Below are positions 1 to 15,370 of a DNA stretch of 64,000 bases, in pieces. The translations under genes were made by a program, and so were the position numbers. Position 1 is the stretch's first letter, and each line of letters opens with the position of its first letter. The stretch is taken from NCBI GenBank assembly GCA_030704615.1, contig CM060734.1, positions 39,512,042-39,576,041 of the forward strand, in the 5' to 3' direction. The stretch is from Takakia lepidozioides (Eukaryota; Streptophyta; Takakiopsida; Takakiales; Takakiaceae). The notes beneath the pieces are model-generated. The model was not told the DNA's origin. It made no database searches and was given only the letters and a program-made list of their open reading frames with translations.

Positions 1-250
1 CAGGAATCATCTGAAAAGTTTCCTGCTACCAAGAATGGGAATTAGACTGGAAATTCTAGAACTGAAGATCCCCTGATCATCCACACTTGATTTTGGTTGC
101 GATCTTCGGGCAGTTTTTATGAATGATGGCCAGTTGGACATGAGGCATGCAGACATTTTTTACTTTCTCAGACAAGATAATCATGCAACTGAGAGGGGCT
201 ACAGCAATTGCCTTCAAAGGTGGACTCATTACGAGTTGTTGCTGTCACAG
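1..250 (+). other. Intron at the left edge
   Basis: This stretch ends in a CAG acceptor (248-250) directly before the first recognisable TrpRS exon. I see no further TrpRS exon in it, so it is best read as intron. The open frame that crosses it is not coding upstream of 251. Confidence 0.6.
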
Positions 251-4178
<3,928 letters not shown>

Positions 4179-4499
4179 ACCAATTTGTAGTCAGGTCATT
4201 GGCAGCCATGTAACACCCTGCCTTGTACTATATGCTCTGCCACATTTGGAAGGTGCATAAACATGATCTGGGCAATTCTTTCTCTGGCATGACTACTCCA
4301 ATTGCTCTATCTTGTGCTGTCTGTGGAAGAAATTACGTTGCTTCATTCTGGGATTGTCTGCTTCCAAGCCTCCCACTTAAACTAAGTGAGGCGTGGGTGA
4401 AGTCAGCACTGATCCCAGCCGATCAGTAGAAGACTTGGATTTGAAGAGAACACATCCCGGATAGGTTGTTCCAGGGTTATTGGTCCATCCTTGCTCCTT

Positions 4500-4625
4500 C
4501 AAGGAGAAAGATAACAAAAGAGATGCTTGACGGTAGAGAAACCTCTGATCTCCCATCCATTTCTAAGGACTGCCGTTAGGAACGACCAGTCCACCCTATT
4601 GAAAGCCTTCTCAATTCCAGGAGCC
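4500..4625 (-). mobile_element. LINE reverse transcriptase fragment
   Basis: The minus strand reads I-E-K-A-F-N-R-V-D-W-S-F-L-T-A-V-L, matching the plant L1-type RT block D-x-E-K-A-F-D-R-V-D/E-W-x-F-L that carries the first catalytic Asp (here Asn). A stop follows after about 40 residues. The fragment lies just past the TrpRS stop and is a relic. Confidence 0.5.
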
Positions 4626-4717
4626 ATAGGGCAAGAGCTTGATTGGAACTAGCAGCATGATGGCTGATGGCACCATGAACATAATGCAAGATACGATCTT
4701 GCTTTTCAGGGGCGGTA

Positions 4718-5101
4718 CAGGAACTCGCAACTAGATCTCAACTATTATGTAGGCAACGTCGACGGGGTTTTGGTGCCGTATGGACACGTGCACCACAATT
4801 GAAGCTGTGTACTACAAGCACCCCGGAGACGAAGTGGGATCTTTCACAATACTGGCTTTTTGTATTAGGGCTGATGGAATCATGAATTATAATGCAAGAT
4901 ACGATCAAGGGTGAAGAGCAAGATCGTATCAATTCATGATGCCATCAGCCCTAATACAAAAAGCCAGTATTGTGAAAGATCTCACTTCGTCTCCGGGGTG
5001 CTTGTAGTACACAGCTTCAATTGTGGTGCACATGTCCATACGGCACCAAAACCCCGTCGACGTTGCCTATATAATAGTTGAGATCTAGTTGCGTGTTCCT
5101 G
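4718..5101. repeat. Near-perfect inverted repeat (foldback element)
   Basis: Left arm 4718-4906 and right arm 4922-5101 are reverse complements with few mismatches and a 15-nt loop; the left arm has about 9 extra bases near the loop. A third, diverged, direct copy of the loop-side sequence (GCTGATGG, then ATAATGCAAGATACGATC) lies at about 4658-4700. It could be a foldback transposon, an inverted duplication, or a young small-RNA-producing hairpin. No protein in either arm is recognisable. Confidence 0.85.
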
Positions 5102-5740
5102 AGTGGTAAAGAGGCAGCAGGCCTTGAGAATACTCGCGGAACAGGTTTGGTCCCAAGCAAGTATAAGTAAAACCACCACAATTCTGTTTAGAACGGTCAT
5201 GCCTCAACATACACACACATCCATGAATTAATCATTCGTATCTTCGTCCGTTGGAAATTGAAACAATAAATGCATAGGATACATGTCGAGAGCATATTGT
5301 CATTCCAGAAGCGCGCTTCATCCAAATCCACGAGCAGTAGGTGGGTACGAGTTCGAAAAATTTGAACAAAAAGTGAATTTTTTATAAAAAGTGCAGCCAA
5401 AGGTATCTATTAGTGCTGCACGGATAGTTGATATTTTTAATGGACAGGTTGATTATCGAGAATCTACTGCAAGACATGAAGATGACTGCAAAATCTTGCC
5501 ATGGAAGCACCATTCTAAAATTCACTGACGAAAAGTATTTTGATCAGCAGGTAGTGCGGAAGATTGGAAGATGAGGAGCATACGGGTTCGAGGAGCAGAT
5601 TAGAACTCCAAACGTACGATAAGTAATAGTATTGATTCATAGTTCATTAAATAACACTAGTACTAGTCAAATGAGATGAACAACACAAAACACATGAGGG
5701 AAGACGTAACAATTTCCAACTATTGGAGACATTTACTCAC
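5102..5740. other. No gene recognised (possible intron)
   Basis: AT-rich sequence between the foldback and the exon at 5741-5822. It begins with the donor site of that exon on the minus strand. I searched the minus strand for a continuation exon and found none I could defend. Confidence 0.4.
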
Positions 5741-5822
5741 CAGACTGTGCTTGAGCTCCGTTGAGTACTGCCGACGTACAGAGCACAGCTAGAACCGCCA
5801 TCTTTTGCCATGAATTAGCCAT
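5741..5822 (-). CDS. First exon encoding a signal peptide, gene unknown
   Basis: On the minus strand an ATG at 5822 opens 27 codons: a short charged start (MANSWQK), a hydrophobic core (MAVLAVLCTSAVL) and a small-residue end (NGAQAQ) typical of a signal-peptidase site, followed by a strong GTGAGT donor at 5740-5735. A TATA-like box lies about 220 bp upstream. This layout suits the first exon of a secreted or receptor-like protein. The rest is not identifiable and may have been lost to the rearranged sequence and foldback downstream. Confidence 0.45.
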
Positions 5823-6043
5823 GATATTGATCTTCGCTAGGAGCTCACGTCGAGGAATGGATCACGGGAGACTGATGCTTGCAACTGTTGTCTATCTTCC
5901 TATTCACCAAGATGGCCTTAGATCAGAGCTGATATATGGTATGAGGATGGGAAGCTACTAGTGCTGAATCGATGTTATAATTGGCAGACCTGCAATTTTA
6001 AGTACTGTGAATGATGATGGAGTGTCACCTCTATCTTGCCTTC

Positions 6044-6053
6044 TTTAAATATA
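6044..6053 (-). promoter_or_regulatory. TATA-like box for the 5822 exon
   Basis: The minus strand reads TATATTTAAA, about 220 bp upstream of the ATG at 5822. Position and sequence fit a core promoter, but nothing else supports transcription. Confidence 0.35.
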
Positions 6054-6227
6054 CTCGGTTTAACCACTGGGTTATCGGGAACGGGGGTGGTGCGTTAATC
6101 CGGCTTGGATAACCACGTTTTGTTCTTGTTACCATATTGGACGGTGTGGTGTGTCGTTTACGAACTTACGACTGATTTTTTATTGCGTGTGAAACACGTC
6201 ATTTCCCTGCGGAAAGACCAATGTTGG

Positions 6228-6420
6228 GCGGGTATTACATTTTTTAATACCAGCCGGGTCCTAGTATTGAAAACAAATTGTATTTCAATACCAGCCTGGT
6301 TCCATAGTATTGGAATATTCACTTAATTCTAATATCCGCCGATTCTCAATAGTAGTATGATTTTTAATTTGTGGACGGGTATCAATAGGACGGGTATTCC
6401 ATTTGTAATACTAGACGATT
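6228..6420. repeat. Degenerate short repeats with a palindromic motif
   Basis: AATACCAGCC and GTATTGAAA/GTATTGG motifs recur three or more times at roughly 60-bp spacing, partly as palindromes. This suggests the end of an unidentified MITE-like element. Confidence 0.35.
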
Positions 6421-6484
6421 ATAAATAATTAAAACTAAAATTAAAACAACCACTAAATCATTAATATGCCTTTAATTTAGAAGC

Positions 6485-6526
<42 letters not shown>
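6485..6526. repeat. (AT)n(AG)n microsatellite
   Basis: About 15 bp of AT repeats run directly into about 27 bp of AG repeats. The DNA that follows resembles that after the TA run at 34166. Confidence 0.95.
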
Positions 6527-6527
6527 G

Positions 6528-6870
6528 CCATGAGAGAATTTATTAAAGTGGGAAAAGATACAGGAGGAAAAAATAACCTTTTAGGCCCGTGAAGGCATGG
6601 GAACAAGGGGAACAACCCGAGGACTAAACAACAGCTGAAGGGACGTGGGAAAGTAGAATGGGCAACACAGAGCCCAACAAAACATGGAGGTACTCTAGAT
6701 CACAAGAGCAGAACACTAAGGATCAGAGCATAGCAAAGGGAAAAGTCGAGGGGAAAGAGCCTCCGGGAGCTAATGAACCATTCAAACAACGAATCGAAGA
6801 CTAAGTCCAGAAAATCCTTTCGGAGCTGGACTGAGCCCAGAAGAGAAGCATACTTGATTCCACAAAGTAA
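6528..6870. repeat. Dispersed repeat, paralogue of 34200-34460
   Basis: Follows a TA-rich run, as does the copy near 34200. Shared blocks include GGAAAAAATAAC and a GGCCC-TGAAGGC element at the same spacing. No protein similarity is seen, so the family is unidentified. Confidence 0.5.
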
Positions 6871-7317
6871 ATATTTTGTTGCAAAATTTAGACTTTGCAT
6901 TACATAATAATATTGTGAATTTTAATACACAAAGTGAAGCGAGCCTCATTGTCAAACATGCCAGCATCTGCAATAAGATCATCCTCTTCATCAATCGTAT
7001 TATCTTTGAATACAGACCCTTGGAGTGTTTCTTGTTTGACACCGAGATTTTGTATTTGCAGAACAATAAGAGGCCCATGTTTGAAAGGGGGTGTGGGGAT
7101 TAGAGAGTGGTCCAGGAATTAACTAGGGCCCACAGGGAACGGAAAAGCCTGTATTAAGGCTAAGAAGATGGCTCGGAGAGGGCTCGGAAAACGGCTCACC
7201 CTATGCCAGGGACATTAATACATGGATGGTGCGGCAGTGGGACCCAGCAGCCGTAGGCTTGGAGAAGTGTACGTGGTGGAGGCAACCTTCTAGAAGAGTC
7301 CCACCGCCCTCTAAGGG

Positions 7318-7425
7318 TATATAAAGAGAGTTTGGGGCTCTCTTCTCTCTTCCCATCTCACTTACTACTTACTCATTTACTAGTTACTAGTACCTAGGGG
7401 GCTCTGCACACGCAGGGCCCCCCAA
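7318..7425 (+). promoter_or_regulatory. Promoter-like stretch with TATA box and GC hairpin
   Basis: GTATATAAAGAG (about 7318-7329) is followed by pyrimidine-rich DNA, then a strong hairpin (GGGGGCTCTG with CAGGGCCCCC) and an A-run. This resembles a retroelement LTR core (TATA, start, R-region hairpin). No matching second LTR or coding region was found. Confidence 0.3.
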
Positions 7426-7559
7426 AAAAAACACAAACCATGACTTAATAAATTTAAAGTAAAGTATGACGTCTCGCGAAGGGAGCGTAACTTATGGTGT
7501 CTCTTCACCACAAGGGCTCCTGCCTTCTAGCTGAAAGGTGGACACCTTCATGACACACC

Positions 7560-7630
7560 AGACCATGGTTTGAACCCACAACCACATCCAACGTGGTATG
7601 TGCCCATTACCACTAGGCTACATGCTGGTT
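7560..7630 (-). ncRNA. tRNA-derived SINE-like sequence
   Basis: The minus strand contains a Pol III A box TAGCCTAGTGG (7620-7610) and, about 35 nt on, a B box GTGGGTTCAAACC (7579-7567). These are the spacing and sequence of a tRNA-derived promoter. A relative at 34625-34695 (+) keeps the A box but lacks the B box, so this is a repeat family and not a functional tRNA gene. Confidence 0.6.
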
Positions 7631-8154
7631 ATCGCTATAATAAATTAATAGAAGTAGAGCAAAGATGAACTAGGGCTTCGCGTTGCTCCGCACTACTAGC
7701 GACGAATTCTGAGAACTACGTTCAATTGGCAAAAAAAGGGGCGGGTCATCCCCACACATACAGTGATTCTTTTGATAATTGGAAATATATACTATGCAGA
7801 AAACATGAGGAACAATGCAAAAGTATAACATAGGCATACCCCTATCTATGCCCAATTTGAACCCCATTTTCTGCCCAGTATGCACACACCCCCCCTCCCC
7901 CCGTCCCTCCCCAAGCATCAGAAATCACATCAAATAACCACCCCATGTAGCTGCATTGATCGCCCTCCCGAAATAAGGAAAGAAAAAAAAACATCCAGAA
8001 AAATCGAGAAACCCAAGCCCTCCATAGCATCCCGACACTGAGCCTCGAAGGAAACAACAAATACCGACGCACACACCTATGGTACTCCCAACATCGGGCT
8101 GGATCCCACACAACAGCAAACCAGCACCACGCACACTACACCATTTTAAATTTA

Positions 8155-8793
8155 ATGTAGTTTTGGAAATGGCTCAATTCTTCGATTGTTTATGCAATCT
8201 CTCAAGTGGGTTCTCATGGCGGATGTTGCGTATCGGGAATGTGCGGGATTTAATCCGAATGCTATATCCATGGCATAAGCTATCGCAAATACGCCACAGG
8301 GTGAACCGTCAGTCTATTACATGACATCGGCATAGAAATAATTGAATTGTGGGACTGGGATTAATTTCGCGAGATGTTGTTCTATTTCGGTTGATAGCTT
8401 CTTATCCGCGGGCATGCTGGAATCAAACACCGTACATTGACAATTTGTTTCGTTCGGATTTATCATTGTTAGAATCCAATGGTTGTTGTTGACAAACACG
8501 TGATGCAAACACTTCTTGGTGTATTTCGTTCTACCCAGTAGAGTCGAATACGCATGTTGCTGGTAGTTTTTTGTTTCCAGTTCCTGATCAAATAGTATTT
8601 GCATCTCGGCCGCCAAATGCTGGTCACACAACCATCCATTGTCATCCAAGATGATTTGTTCGTCGTGCGCCAACAATAGGAGATCTTTGTGCCAATACGT
8701 TTCTTGGCGCAAATCGTGTTTTCTGTGTCGGATTGTTCGTCTTCGGAATCGATTTCTATGATTTCGAGTGGTGTGGGAGCTAATTCTGAGCAA
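8155..8793 (-). pseudogene. C48/Ulp1-like cysteine protease domain of the Helitron
   Basis: C-terminal extension of the helicase reading, in a shifted frame. Visible: WHKDLLLLAHDEQI, then NNNHWILTMI with the candidate catalytic His, TVFDSS with the Asp, and, about 35 residues later, D-G-S-P-C-G-V-F-A-I-A-Y-A with the nucleophile Cys, then FGLNPA and MRTHLRDC. This His-Asp-Cys order and the CGVFA context are those of SUMO-protease-like (C48) peptidases found in many plant transposons. Two adjacent stops, TAA TAG, occur just before the Cys block and look like CAA CAG changed by C-to-T. Role in transposition is unknown. Confidence 0.72.
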
Positions 8794-9430
8794 GTTTGGT
8801 TTTCATTTGATTCTATCGGTGTGGGATGTTTGGCTTCAGAATTGGTTGGCATTTTTAATTCTCCGTACGTGTGTCTTGGTTGGAGCGTTTTGGCGGCAGG
8901 TTTTGTATTCACCGTGCTGATGTGTTCCGTGGTGTTGTGTGATTTTTTTTTTTGGACATTACAATCGGCTTGTGGAGCCATGAACTCTAGTGAGTCTGTC
9001 TTGAATTTGGCTCTTTGGATATGTTCGAACTTAATGTCCCGAAGTATTACTAGTCCTTGTAGGGAACGCAAACGAGACAGTGTAACATAAATGTTGTGTA
9101 TGTTCAAGGGGTGTCCATCTGGTGGTTTTTGCAAGTCGATGATTATCCTGTCGAAAGTTTTGCCTTGGCCTTTGTAGTCGGTTAGGCAGTATGCGGGTAT
9201 CAGAGGCAATTGACGTCTGCTGATTTTGAATTTCTTTGGTTTTTTCAGTTCATCCTCCGTATGGTGATAATCGAACGTTCTTGAAACGGGTGTGATGGGC
9301 ACTACATTTTCAGGGAGATTTTCTAAATTTATGTTTGGTGTTGACTGATGAATTCCTCGAAGTCGATTAATACGTGATTTGAAAGGTGCATTAAATTATC
9401 TTCCCGTACGATCCAATCGTCTTTTGTTGT
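8700..9430 (-). pseudogene. Helitron Pif1-like helicase, C-terminal third
   Basis: Helitron helicases unwind the donor strand during rolling-circle transposition. The minus strand shows VLIDFEEF, then a SRTFDYHH stretch, QLPLIPAYCLTDYKGQGKTF (helicase motif V, with the QGKT-like turn), DRIIIDL, and NIYVTLSRLRSLQGLVILR (motif VI with the SR arginine). An acidic linker (IDSEDEQSDTEN) leads to the protease. An in-frame stop lies above VLIDFEEF and a frameshift near 8700 separates this part from the protease. Walker A and B motifs are absent here because the front is missing. Confidence 0.85.
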
Positions 9431-9439
9431 CGAGATCCC

Positions 9440-10714
9440 CACTATTTGTCAGACTGCGTGCACGGTTAGTACGGCATGCCCATGAGGAGTTGGGGCATTT
9501 TGGAGTGCGACGCACTCACAGTTTACTGCATGGGCAGTATTGGTGGCGTGGTATGCATACAGAGGTGCAACACTTCGTGGCTACGTGCATGGTGTGTGAC
9601 AGGGTGCGTGCTTCATTCAACACCCCTACACCACAGTTGCATCCTTTACCAATCATGGGATTGGGCTACAGGTGGAGTCTTGACTTCGCAAGACCGTTGC
9701 CACTGACTATGTGTCACCACAGATATGTGTTGGTGATGGTGGAGCACTTCTCCAAGTGGATTGAGTTGGTTCCATTGCCTGACAAGGCTAGTGAGGAGGC
9801 TGCGTATGCATTCTTGGATCATGTGCTTAGCCGATTTGGTGCTCCAGCTGAGGTACTCACGGACCAAGGGAGAGAGTTCTTAGGGGAGTTTCATGTTTTG
9901 TGTGATAAAGCCTTGATAAACCACCGCACCACTTCTCGGGATCATCCTGAGGCCGATGGCTTAGCAGAGAGAGTTGTTCAGACGGTGAAGAGGGGTTTGC
10001 GCAAGTATGGCTTGCAGAAGGGACACCTAAGAGATTGGGATCTTCAGGTTCCTTGGTTAGCCATGGGCTACAGGTTCAGCAAACAAGCATCACTTGCCTC
10101 CTTCTCACCATATTTCCTTCTGTTTGGCCGAGAGCTGGATTTGCCTGCAGCCATTCGTAGGGACACTGCTCAAGTCCTTAACCTTGACGATCCGGACGTG
10201 TAGGTACGTGCATGTGATCAGCGTGCAGAGTTGTTCAAGAAAGTCATGCCCATGGCTTTTGAGAACCTTGCCATTGCACAACACCGTGATACATTGAGGT
10301 ATGCCACTATACGTGGTGGAGGATATCGTCCTGGGGTTCGGAGGTTTAGCCCTGGTGACTATGTTTATTTGCAGCAGACTGCTCCTACGACTCTGGATGT
10401 TACTGCAGGGCCTGAGGGTTCGAGAGGTGTTGCCCTCAGGGGTCCTGATCTTGGAGGGTCGGGATGGCATGACTTGGAAGGGCCATGTGCGTAATTGTGC
10501 GCCATGTCACCTTCCCAATGTCGATGGCAGAGTTGACCCAAACTTGGCAGTGGTACCTGCAGGTTTGAGGTGCATGCTCTGTGGGTCTGCCAAAGGAGCA
10601 GCCACCATGCTGGTGTGTGATCGATGCTCAAGGGGTTGGCATATGGGATGCTTGACACCATCTCTTGAGAAGGTTCCTGACGGAGATTGGTTGTATCCAC
10701 ACTGCTTGGGATAG
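9440..10714 (+). pseudogene. Ty3/gypsy integrase with C-terminal PHD finger
   Basis: Integrase inserts element cDNA into the genome. From about 9440: zinc-binding HX4H-CX2C (9481-9597), catalytic DX59DX34E (Asp in WSLDFA, Asp in LTDQGREF, Glu in GLAERVV), then the C-terminal region ending in G-D-Y-V-Y-L. A TAG at 10201 sits where TGG (Trp) is expected, and one frameshift falls near 10420. Past it the frame continues through WKGHVRNC to a PHD finger at 10571-10705: CX2C, CDRC, WHMGC and a final P-H-C. One zinc Cys is replaced by Tyr (W-L-Y-P-H-C). The upstream part of the polyprotein is absent; 52894-57600 (-) holds a complementary front. Confidence 0.88.
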
Positions 10715-10960
10715 TGGCAGTGGACATGACTGGAGGCAGCTAACAAGACATGGGAGGCCAAGCTCATAGGAGTCAATACATGAGATCCCAAGCTCAAATT
10801 CACAGGTTGCAAGACGGCGACTAACGATGGGGCAACTCTTGCACCCGGCCTCTTGATCTATCGAGTTTGAGTGTAGTAGGGATAGTGGTGGAGGACTTAG
10901 TGAGGCTATGATTACTATCATATCTTGTGGCTACCTGGACTTAGAGGGACCTGAGTACCA

Positions 10961-11159
10961 GCTAGGGGGGCGATTGTGTGGACTAGTGACTGCCATAGTG
11001 GGCAGCATAGTGGCAGCCTAGTGACTGACTAGTTGTAGCCTAGTGGTTGGACTAGTGGTTGGACTAGTGGTGGACTAGTGGTATACTAGTGTGTGGTGTG
11101 CACATGTGTTGTGTGGTTTTGGACAGCAATGTAGTTGTGTAGCGATATGTATGCGCACG
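10961..11159 (+). mobile_element. Polypurine tract and start of gypsy 3' LTR, with 12-bp tandem repeats
   Basis: A polypurine tract (CTAGGGGGG, 10962-10970) comes about 250 bp after the integrase stop and is followed by TGTGTGG at about 10975, the expected LTR start. The LTR contains imperfect tandem copies of GACTAGTGGTTG (about 11040-11095). It is cut short near 11159 where copia sequence begins. Confidence 0.55.
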
Positions 11160-11297
11160 ACATGGTAGCAAACTTTGCGACATTGTATCAAAGCTTTGCG
11201 ATAAGCCTATGTGCAAAAATAAGAAAGACAGTAAAAGAAAAATTATATGAAGGATTTAAAAGTCTAAGTAAAATCAGCTATGACTTCCACTTCAATG

Positions 11298-11875
11298 GAT
11301 GGTCGTCTCATCAATAAATTTGATGGAAATAACTTCCATATGTGGAATCAAAATTAAGATATTCTTGAGAAGGGAAAATGTCTAGTCTACCATCGTGGAT
11401 GGATCAGAGCTTAGGCCAATTCAAAGATCATCAGTACTCCTTCCTGCAACTGGTTCAGGGAGTGTAACAGATTGGAAAGACAGGAAACTGAAAGCATTAT
11501 CCACGATAATGTTTTTTTTAAAAGCTAATGCTACATCATCATAAGTGGGATTGGATCAGTTAATGACAATCTTTGAAACTAGAGATGCGACCACTAAAAT
11601 GTACTTAAAACGTCAGTTTCAATATTTGAAAATGGCCGAATGTGATAGCATAGCTGATCACATTAGTGCATTTAGTAATCTGGTCAACCAGCTTGCTAAT
11701 ATTGGAGTCGCAATCGATGAGGCCGAAAGATATTAACATTGTTTAATAGTCTTCCTCCCTCATATGAAGTATTCATAGTAGCTAATGGAAATAAGCCCAG
11801 TCTAACATTTCAACAATTAATAGGATTTTTGTTGAACGAAGAATTTGAGGAGAAAGACCGTAGGGATTTCATCAA
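11298..11875 (+). pseudogene. copia gag remnant
   Basis: Reads N-K-F-D-G-N-N-F-H-M-W near 11314, then WKDRKLKAL, and an open stretch (11545-11736) with the UBN2-type gag pattern M-A-E-C-D-S-I-A-D-H-I-S-A-F and L-A-N-I-G. Past a frame break it continues with LFNSLPPSYEVFI. Broken by several stops. The zinc knuckle is absent. Confidence 0.75.
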
Positions 11876-11924
11876 CTGAGTGAGCTTTGTATGTGGCCCT
11901 ATGCAAACAAGTTCATTTCGAGGA

Positions 11925-12500
11925 TCCGTATTTTATCACATTCATAGATGATTATAGCAGAAGGGGGAGAATGTATTTGCTTAAACTCAAAAGTGATTTT
12001 TTTTTTAACGCTTAAGAAATACAAAGCCATGGCTGAATTCAAACAGGAAAGAGGTTGACAACCTTAAAAATTGACAAAGGGACTAGATATGTCTCAAAAG
12101 CTTTTAACTCATAGTATTCAAAATATGGGATTGCTAGACGAATGTCATCCCCATACTCCACAACAAAAATAGGTAGCAGAACCCTAGTCGAATGTACTAG
12201 AAGTATGCTTCTAGCTGCAGGTCTTGATAATACTTTCTGGGGAGAGGCAATAAATACAACAACATATATCAAAATAGAACTCCAACAGTTGTTATAGATG
12301 GGAAAACTCCAAAAGAAGTATGGTCTTGGATCAAACCATCAGAATATTTGGTAGTGAAGCCTTTGTTCACATTCCAAAAGAAAAGAGGAAGAAACTTGAA
12401 TCAAGAGTAAGAAGTGCATTTTTCTTGAATATAATGATGTTACCAAAGGCTACAGATTATATAATGAAGAGAATAAACGTCTAATCATAAGTCGAGATGT
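11925..12500 (+). pseudogene. copia integrase remnant
   Basis: The catalytic-core start FITFIDDYSRRGRMYLLK can be read at about 11932-11988, with the first catalytic Asp. Later blocks include R-T-P-T-V-V-I-D-G-K-T-P-K-E-V-W, typical of copia integrase. Many stops and frameshifts. Confidence 0.7.
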
Positions 12501-12765
12501 GGTATTTAATGAAAAATTGGAGGTTAAAGAAGGATCTATTTCTGGGAGTTTGAATTATACTCAAAAGGATCCTCTACTACTACATCACTTGTTACTCCCA
12601 TCTATAAGCACAATTGGTAGATGAGGGAGTTGAGCAAATGGAATATAATGAAGTTCCACAAGATGAGCACTCAGATGATGAAGAAGGTCCTTATGGACTA
12701 CAAGAAGAGAATACTAAACGAGATATAAGTCCACTAGGAGAACTTCCAATTATTCATCGAAATAC

Positions 12766-13640
12766 TTGAGTAAGGAAACATCTCAAACACTCATTGAGTC
12801 AATGAGTGCAATTCAAGGGTTGGCTTCTGAGAGGCTAACTTCTGAACCTTTGACTTTGAAAGCAGTATTTACAAGAGAGGATGCAAATAATTGGCAAGAG
12901 TCGATAAATTATGAATATAAGTCCTCGATGAAGAACAACACTTGGACCCTTACATATTTACCTTCTATTAGGAAGGCAATTGGATGTAAATGGTTGTTCA
13001 AGATTAAACTTAATGCTGATGGAAGAGTGAATAGACATAAAGCCCACTTAGTGGCCAAAAGTTATTTGCAAGTGGCTGGAGTAGATTTTCATGATACATT
13101 TTCACTCGTGATAAAATTACATCTATAGAATTGCTAGTTATGGCAGTTGCATATGACTTAGCGGTCAATCAAATGGACATAAAAATTGCTTTCCTTAATA
13201 GTTATCGTCAGGAAGATATAATCATGACTGTCAGCCAAAAGAACAGAGAAAATGGTACATAAATCTCTCTATGGGCTGAAACAATCTCCTAGGGCATTGT
13301 ATCAATGAATTGACAATTACTTGTTTGAGGTTGGGTAAAAAAAGAATACAATAGATTCTAATGTCTAGGTAAAGGAAAAATAAATAAAGCATTTATAATT
13401 CTTGCCTTGTATGTCGATGACGTTATCATACTAACTAATTCTATAACTCCAATGCCTGAAGCAAAGGCAGAATTGTCATCCAAATTTGAAATGACAAATT
13501 TAGGACCAATTCAATAGTGCCTTGGGATTCAAATATCTAGAAACTGGGCGAAGAATTCTATTTGTACTTACAAGATGTACTTACGAGATTCCACATGGAG
13601 GTAAGCTTTCATCCATACCGATGGAGACTAGAGAGAAGCT
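12766..13640 (+). pseudogene. copia reverse transcriptase remnant
   Basis: A-N-N-W-Q-E-S-I-N-Y-E and N-N-T-W-T-L open the domain, then I-G-C-K-W-L-F-K-I-K, A-R/K-x-Y-L-Q-V-A-G-V-D-F, and the polymerase motif YVDDV near 13409-13425. The reading frame is broken repeatedly after 13128. Confidence 0.85.
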
Positions 13641-13649
13641 TACTAAGAA

Positions 13650-14327
13650 ATGAGCCCTAAAATAACTGAGGAGCAAAAAGGTATGTTAAATGTACCATAC
13701 CAGAGTGCCGTGGAAGCATCATGTATGCAATGGTATGCACTCGATCAGACCTTGTTTATGCAATGGGAGAGGTGTCTCAATTTCTATCGAATCCAAGACA
13801 AACGCATTGGAAAGCGGACATCTAATCACAATATAAGATATTGTAAGAAGTCTTCGAATGTACTACAACTGGAAGGATATTGCGATTATAATTGGGCAGA
13901 AAACATTGATAGTAAGAGATCAACTACTCGCTATTGGTATCTTCTTGCCTCATGAGCTATAAGCTATAGTAGAAGACAAAAGGTAATTGCACTCTCTAGT
14001 ACCAAGACGGAGTATATGGCTTCTACACAAGCTTCCAAGGAGGCTATATGGTTAAGGAAGCTAATGAAGGACGCGAATCAAACTCAACTAAGTCCAATCC
14101 TGATCTGGTGTGATAATCAGGGCTACATAGCTCTATCCCAAAATCCAAAGTTTCATGCCCGAACCAAACACATTGAGATACTATATTACTTTGTACGGGA
14201 GAAGATTGGAAGTGGGGAAGTAGTGCTGAAGTATTGCAGCACTGAGGATATGGTTGCTGATATGCTTACCAAAAGCTTATCAAAGCTAAAGCACGTCAAG
14301 TTCAAAGAAGTAGCAGCTTGGTTCTGA
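13650..14327 (+). pseudogene. copia RNase H remnant
   Basis: C-D-Y-N-W-A, S-S-T-K-T-E-Y-M-A-S, E-A-I-W-L-R-K-L, W-C-D-N-Q-G and H-A-R-T-K-H-I-E-I are the standard copia RNase H blocks. The last 103 codons (14016-14327) are open to a natural C-terminus shortly before the polypurine tract. Confidence 0.88.
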
Positions 14328-14390
14328 GCAAGGAAGAAAAAAATCCGAGGATCTGAGAAGAAATACTTGTTAGTTAGTTAGGGGGAGTAT

Positions 14391-14643
14391 TGAATATAAC
14401 TATCTAGCAATTATTGTCTAAGTTAATTGCCTATAGCCTAAAAGGCCATTACAATTAAGCAACCAATCAGATGTTAAGAGGTACATCTAGTAGTGACTCT
14501 TGAGTCGAATTGGTAAGAGCTCTGGGGAGAAGAACCATAGTAAGTATGGTGTCTTTGTGGTTGGCAAGAGAGCTCCTGATTAATAAAGCACATGGTATTT
14601 TCTAGTGTCTAATTCCTATAGCATGGTAGCATACTTTGCGACA
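14391..14643 (+). repeat. copia 3' LTR
   Basis: Begins TGAATATAAC right after the polypurine tract and ends GCGACA. Its final ~24 bp recur next to the primer site at 11159-11182. A diverged copy lies in reverse orientation at 61434-61650. Confidence 0.8.
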
Positions 14644-15370
14644 CACTATTCAGGAAGCAGCTTCCAGGTTAATTCATGCACGTACACAGACTCAAAATTT
14701 TATGGAACGACTCGGTGGTGAGAAGTCGAACTGCTCAGATGCCGAACTTGATGTCGATCACTTGCCTCACTTACTTGGTCACAACTGTCACTGCAGCCAA
14801 TACACCCCACTCACCACTTTTTCCACAGTGAACAATGAGAGCCGCCATTGGGATTCCCTTAATACTTCTAATCGTTAATCTCCATACCTTCTACTTCATC
14901 CAAATCTAAACTATGGCATTTCTCCCCTCCATCTCGACCAAATCCTGTCAATGGGGTTCCTCTCATTCCTCTCTAGTTACGTGATGTCATCGGTAAGCAT
15001 TAGGGATGTAAGCATTAGGGATGTCGTCAGTAAGGATTGCCTGTCCCCTATCGAAAGATGCCCTACTCATTGCCAGGGCCTAAGCTGGCAAAAGCCATCA
15101 TGTAGCTCGTTATCTCATCTTTGAACCAACCATGACAGCGTCATATTCTAATTGCACATGATATATGTGGTAGACAGCCATCATATCTTCAATCCCAACA
15201 TGACGAGAACCATTTTCTGCCTTGACCTCCTTTTCCCCATTGCTACCTACTGCTGGAATTAGCATGGCTCATGTTCCTGTGCTGTCTTTCGAAGATTCCA
15301 ATTTTCCATACTATGATGAACACTCCATCGGCTGTGTTGAAGAAGCTTCATCCATGCAGCTTCAGCAGCA
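14644..15370. other. No gene recognised
   Basis: Intergenic sequence between the copia LTR and the EMC6 3' end. Short open frames show no known motif. Confidence 0.5.

Larger units (their letters stand above)
7670..9440 (-). mobile_element. Helitron, rear (3') part
   Basis: On the minus strand, from 9440 downwards: the last third of a Pif1-type helicase, a C48/Ulp1-like protease, a non-coding tail, and a CTAG end at 7673-7670 followed by T, as Helitrons require. The flank after CTAG (TTCATCTTTGCTCTACTTC) matches a Helitron-free relative at about 34606-34625, which supports this terminus. The front part of such an element, on the opposite strand, lies at 50385-52893. Confidence 0.75.
11159..14643 (+). 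mobile_element. Ty1/copia retrotransposon, decayed
   Basis: Order gag, integrase, reverse transcriptase, RNase H is that of copia. Only the last ~24 bp of the 5' LTR remain (about 11159-11182), followed by a tRNA-primer site relative (TTGTATCAAAGC, 11183-11194). A polypurine tract (TTAGGGGGAG, about 14378-14387) precedes the 3' LTR. Many stops and an internal deletion between gag and integrase (no zinc knuckle or protease found) show it is dead. Confidence 0.88.
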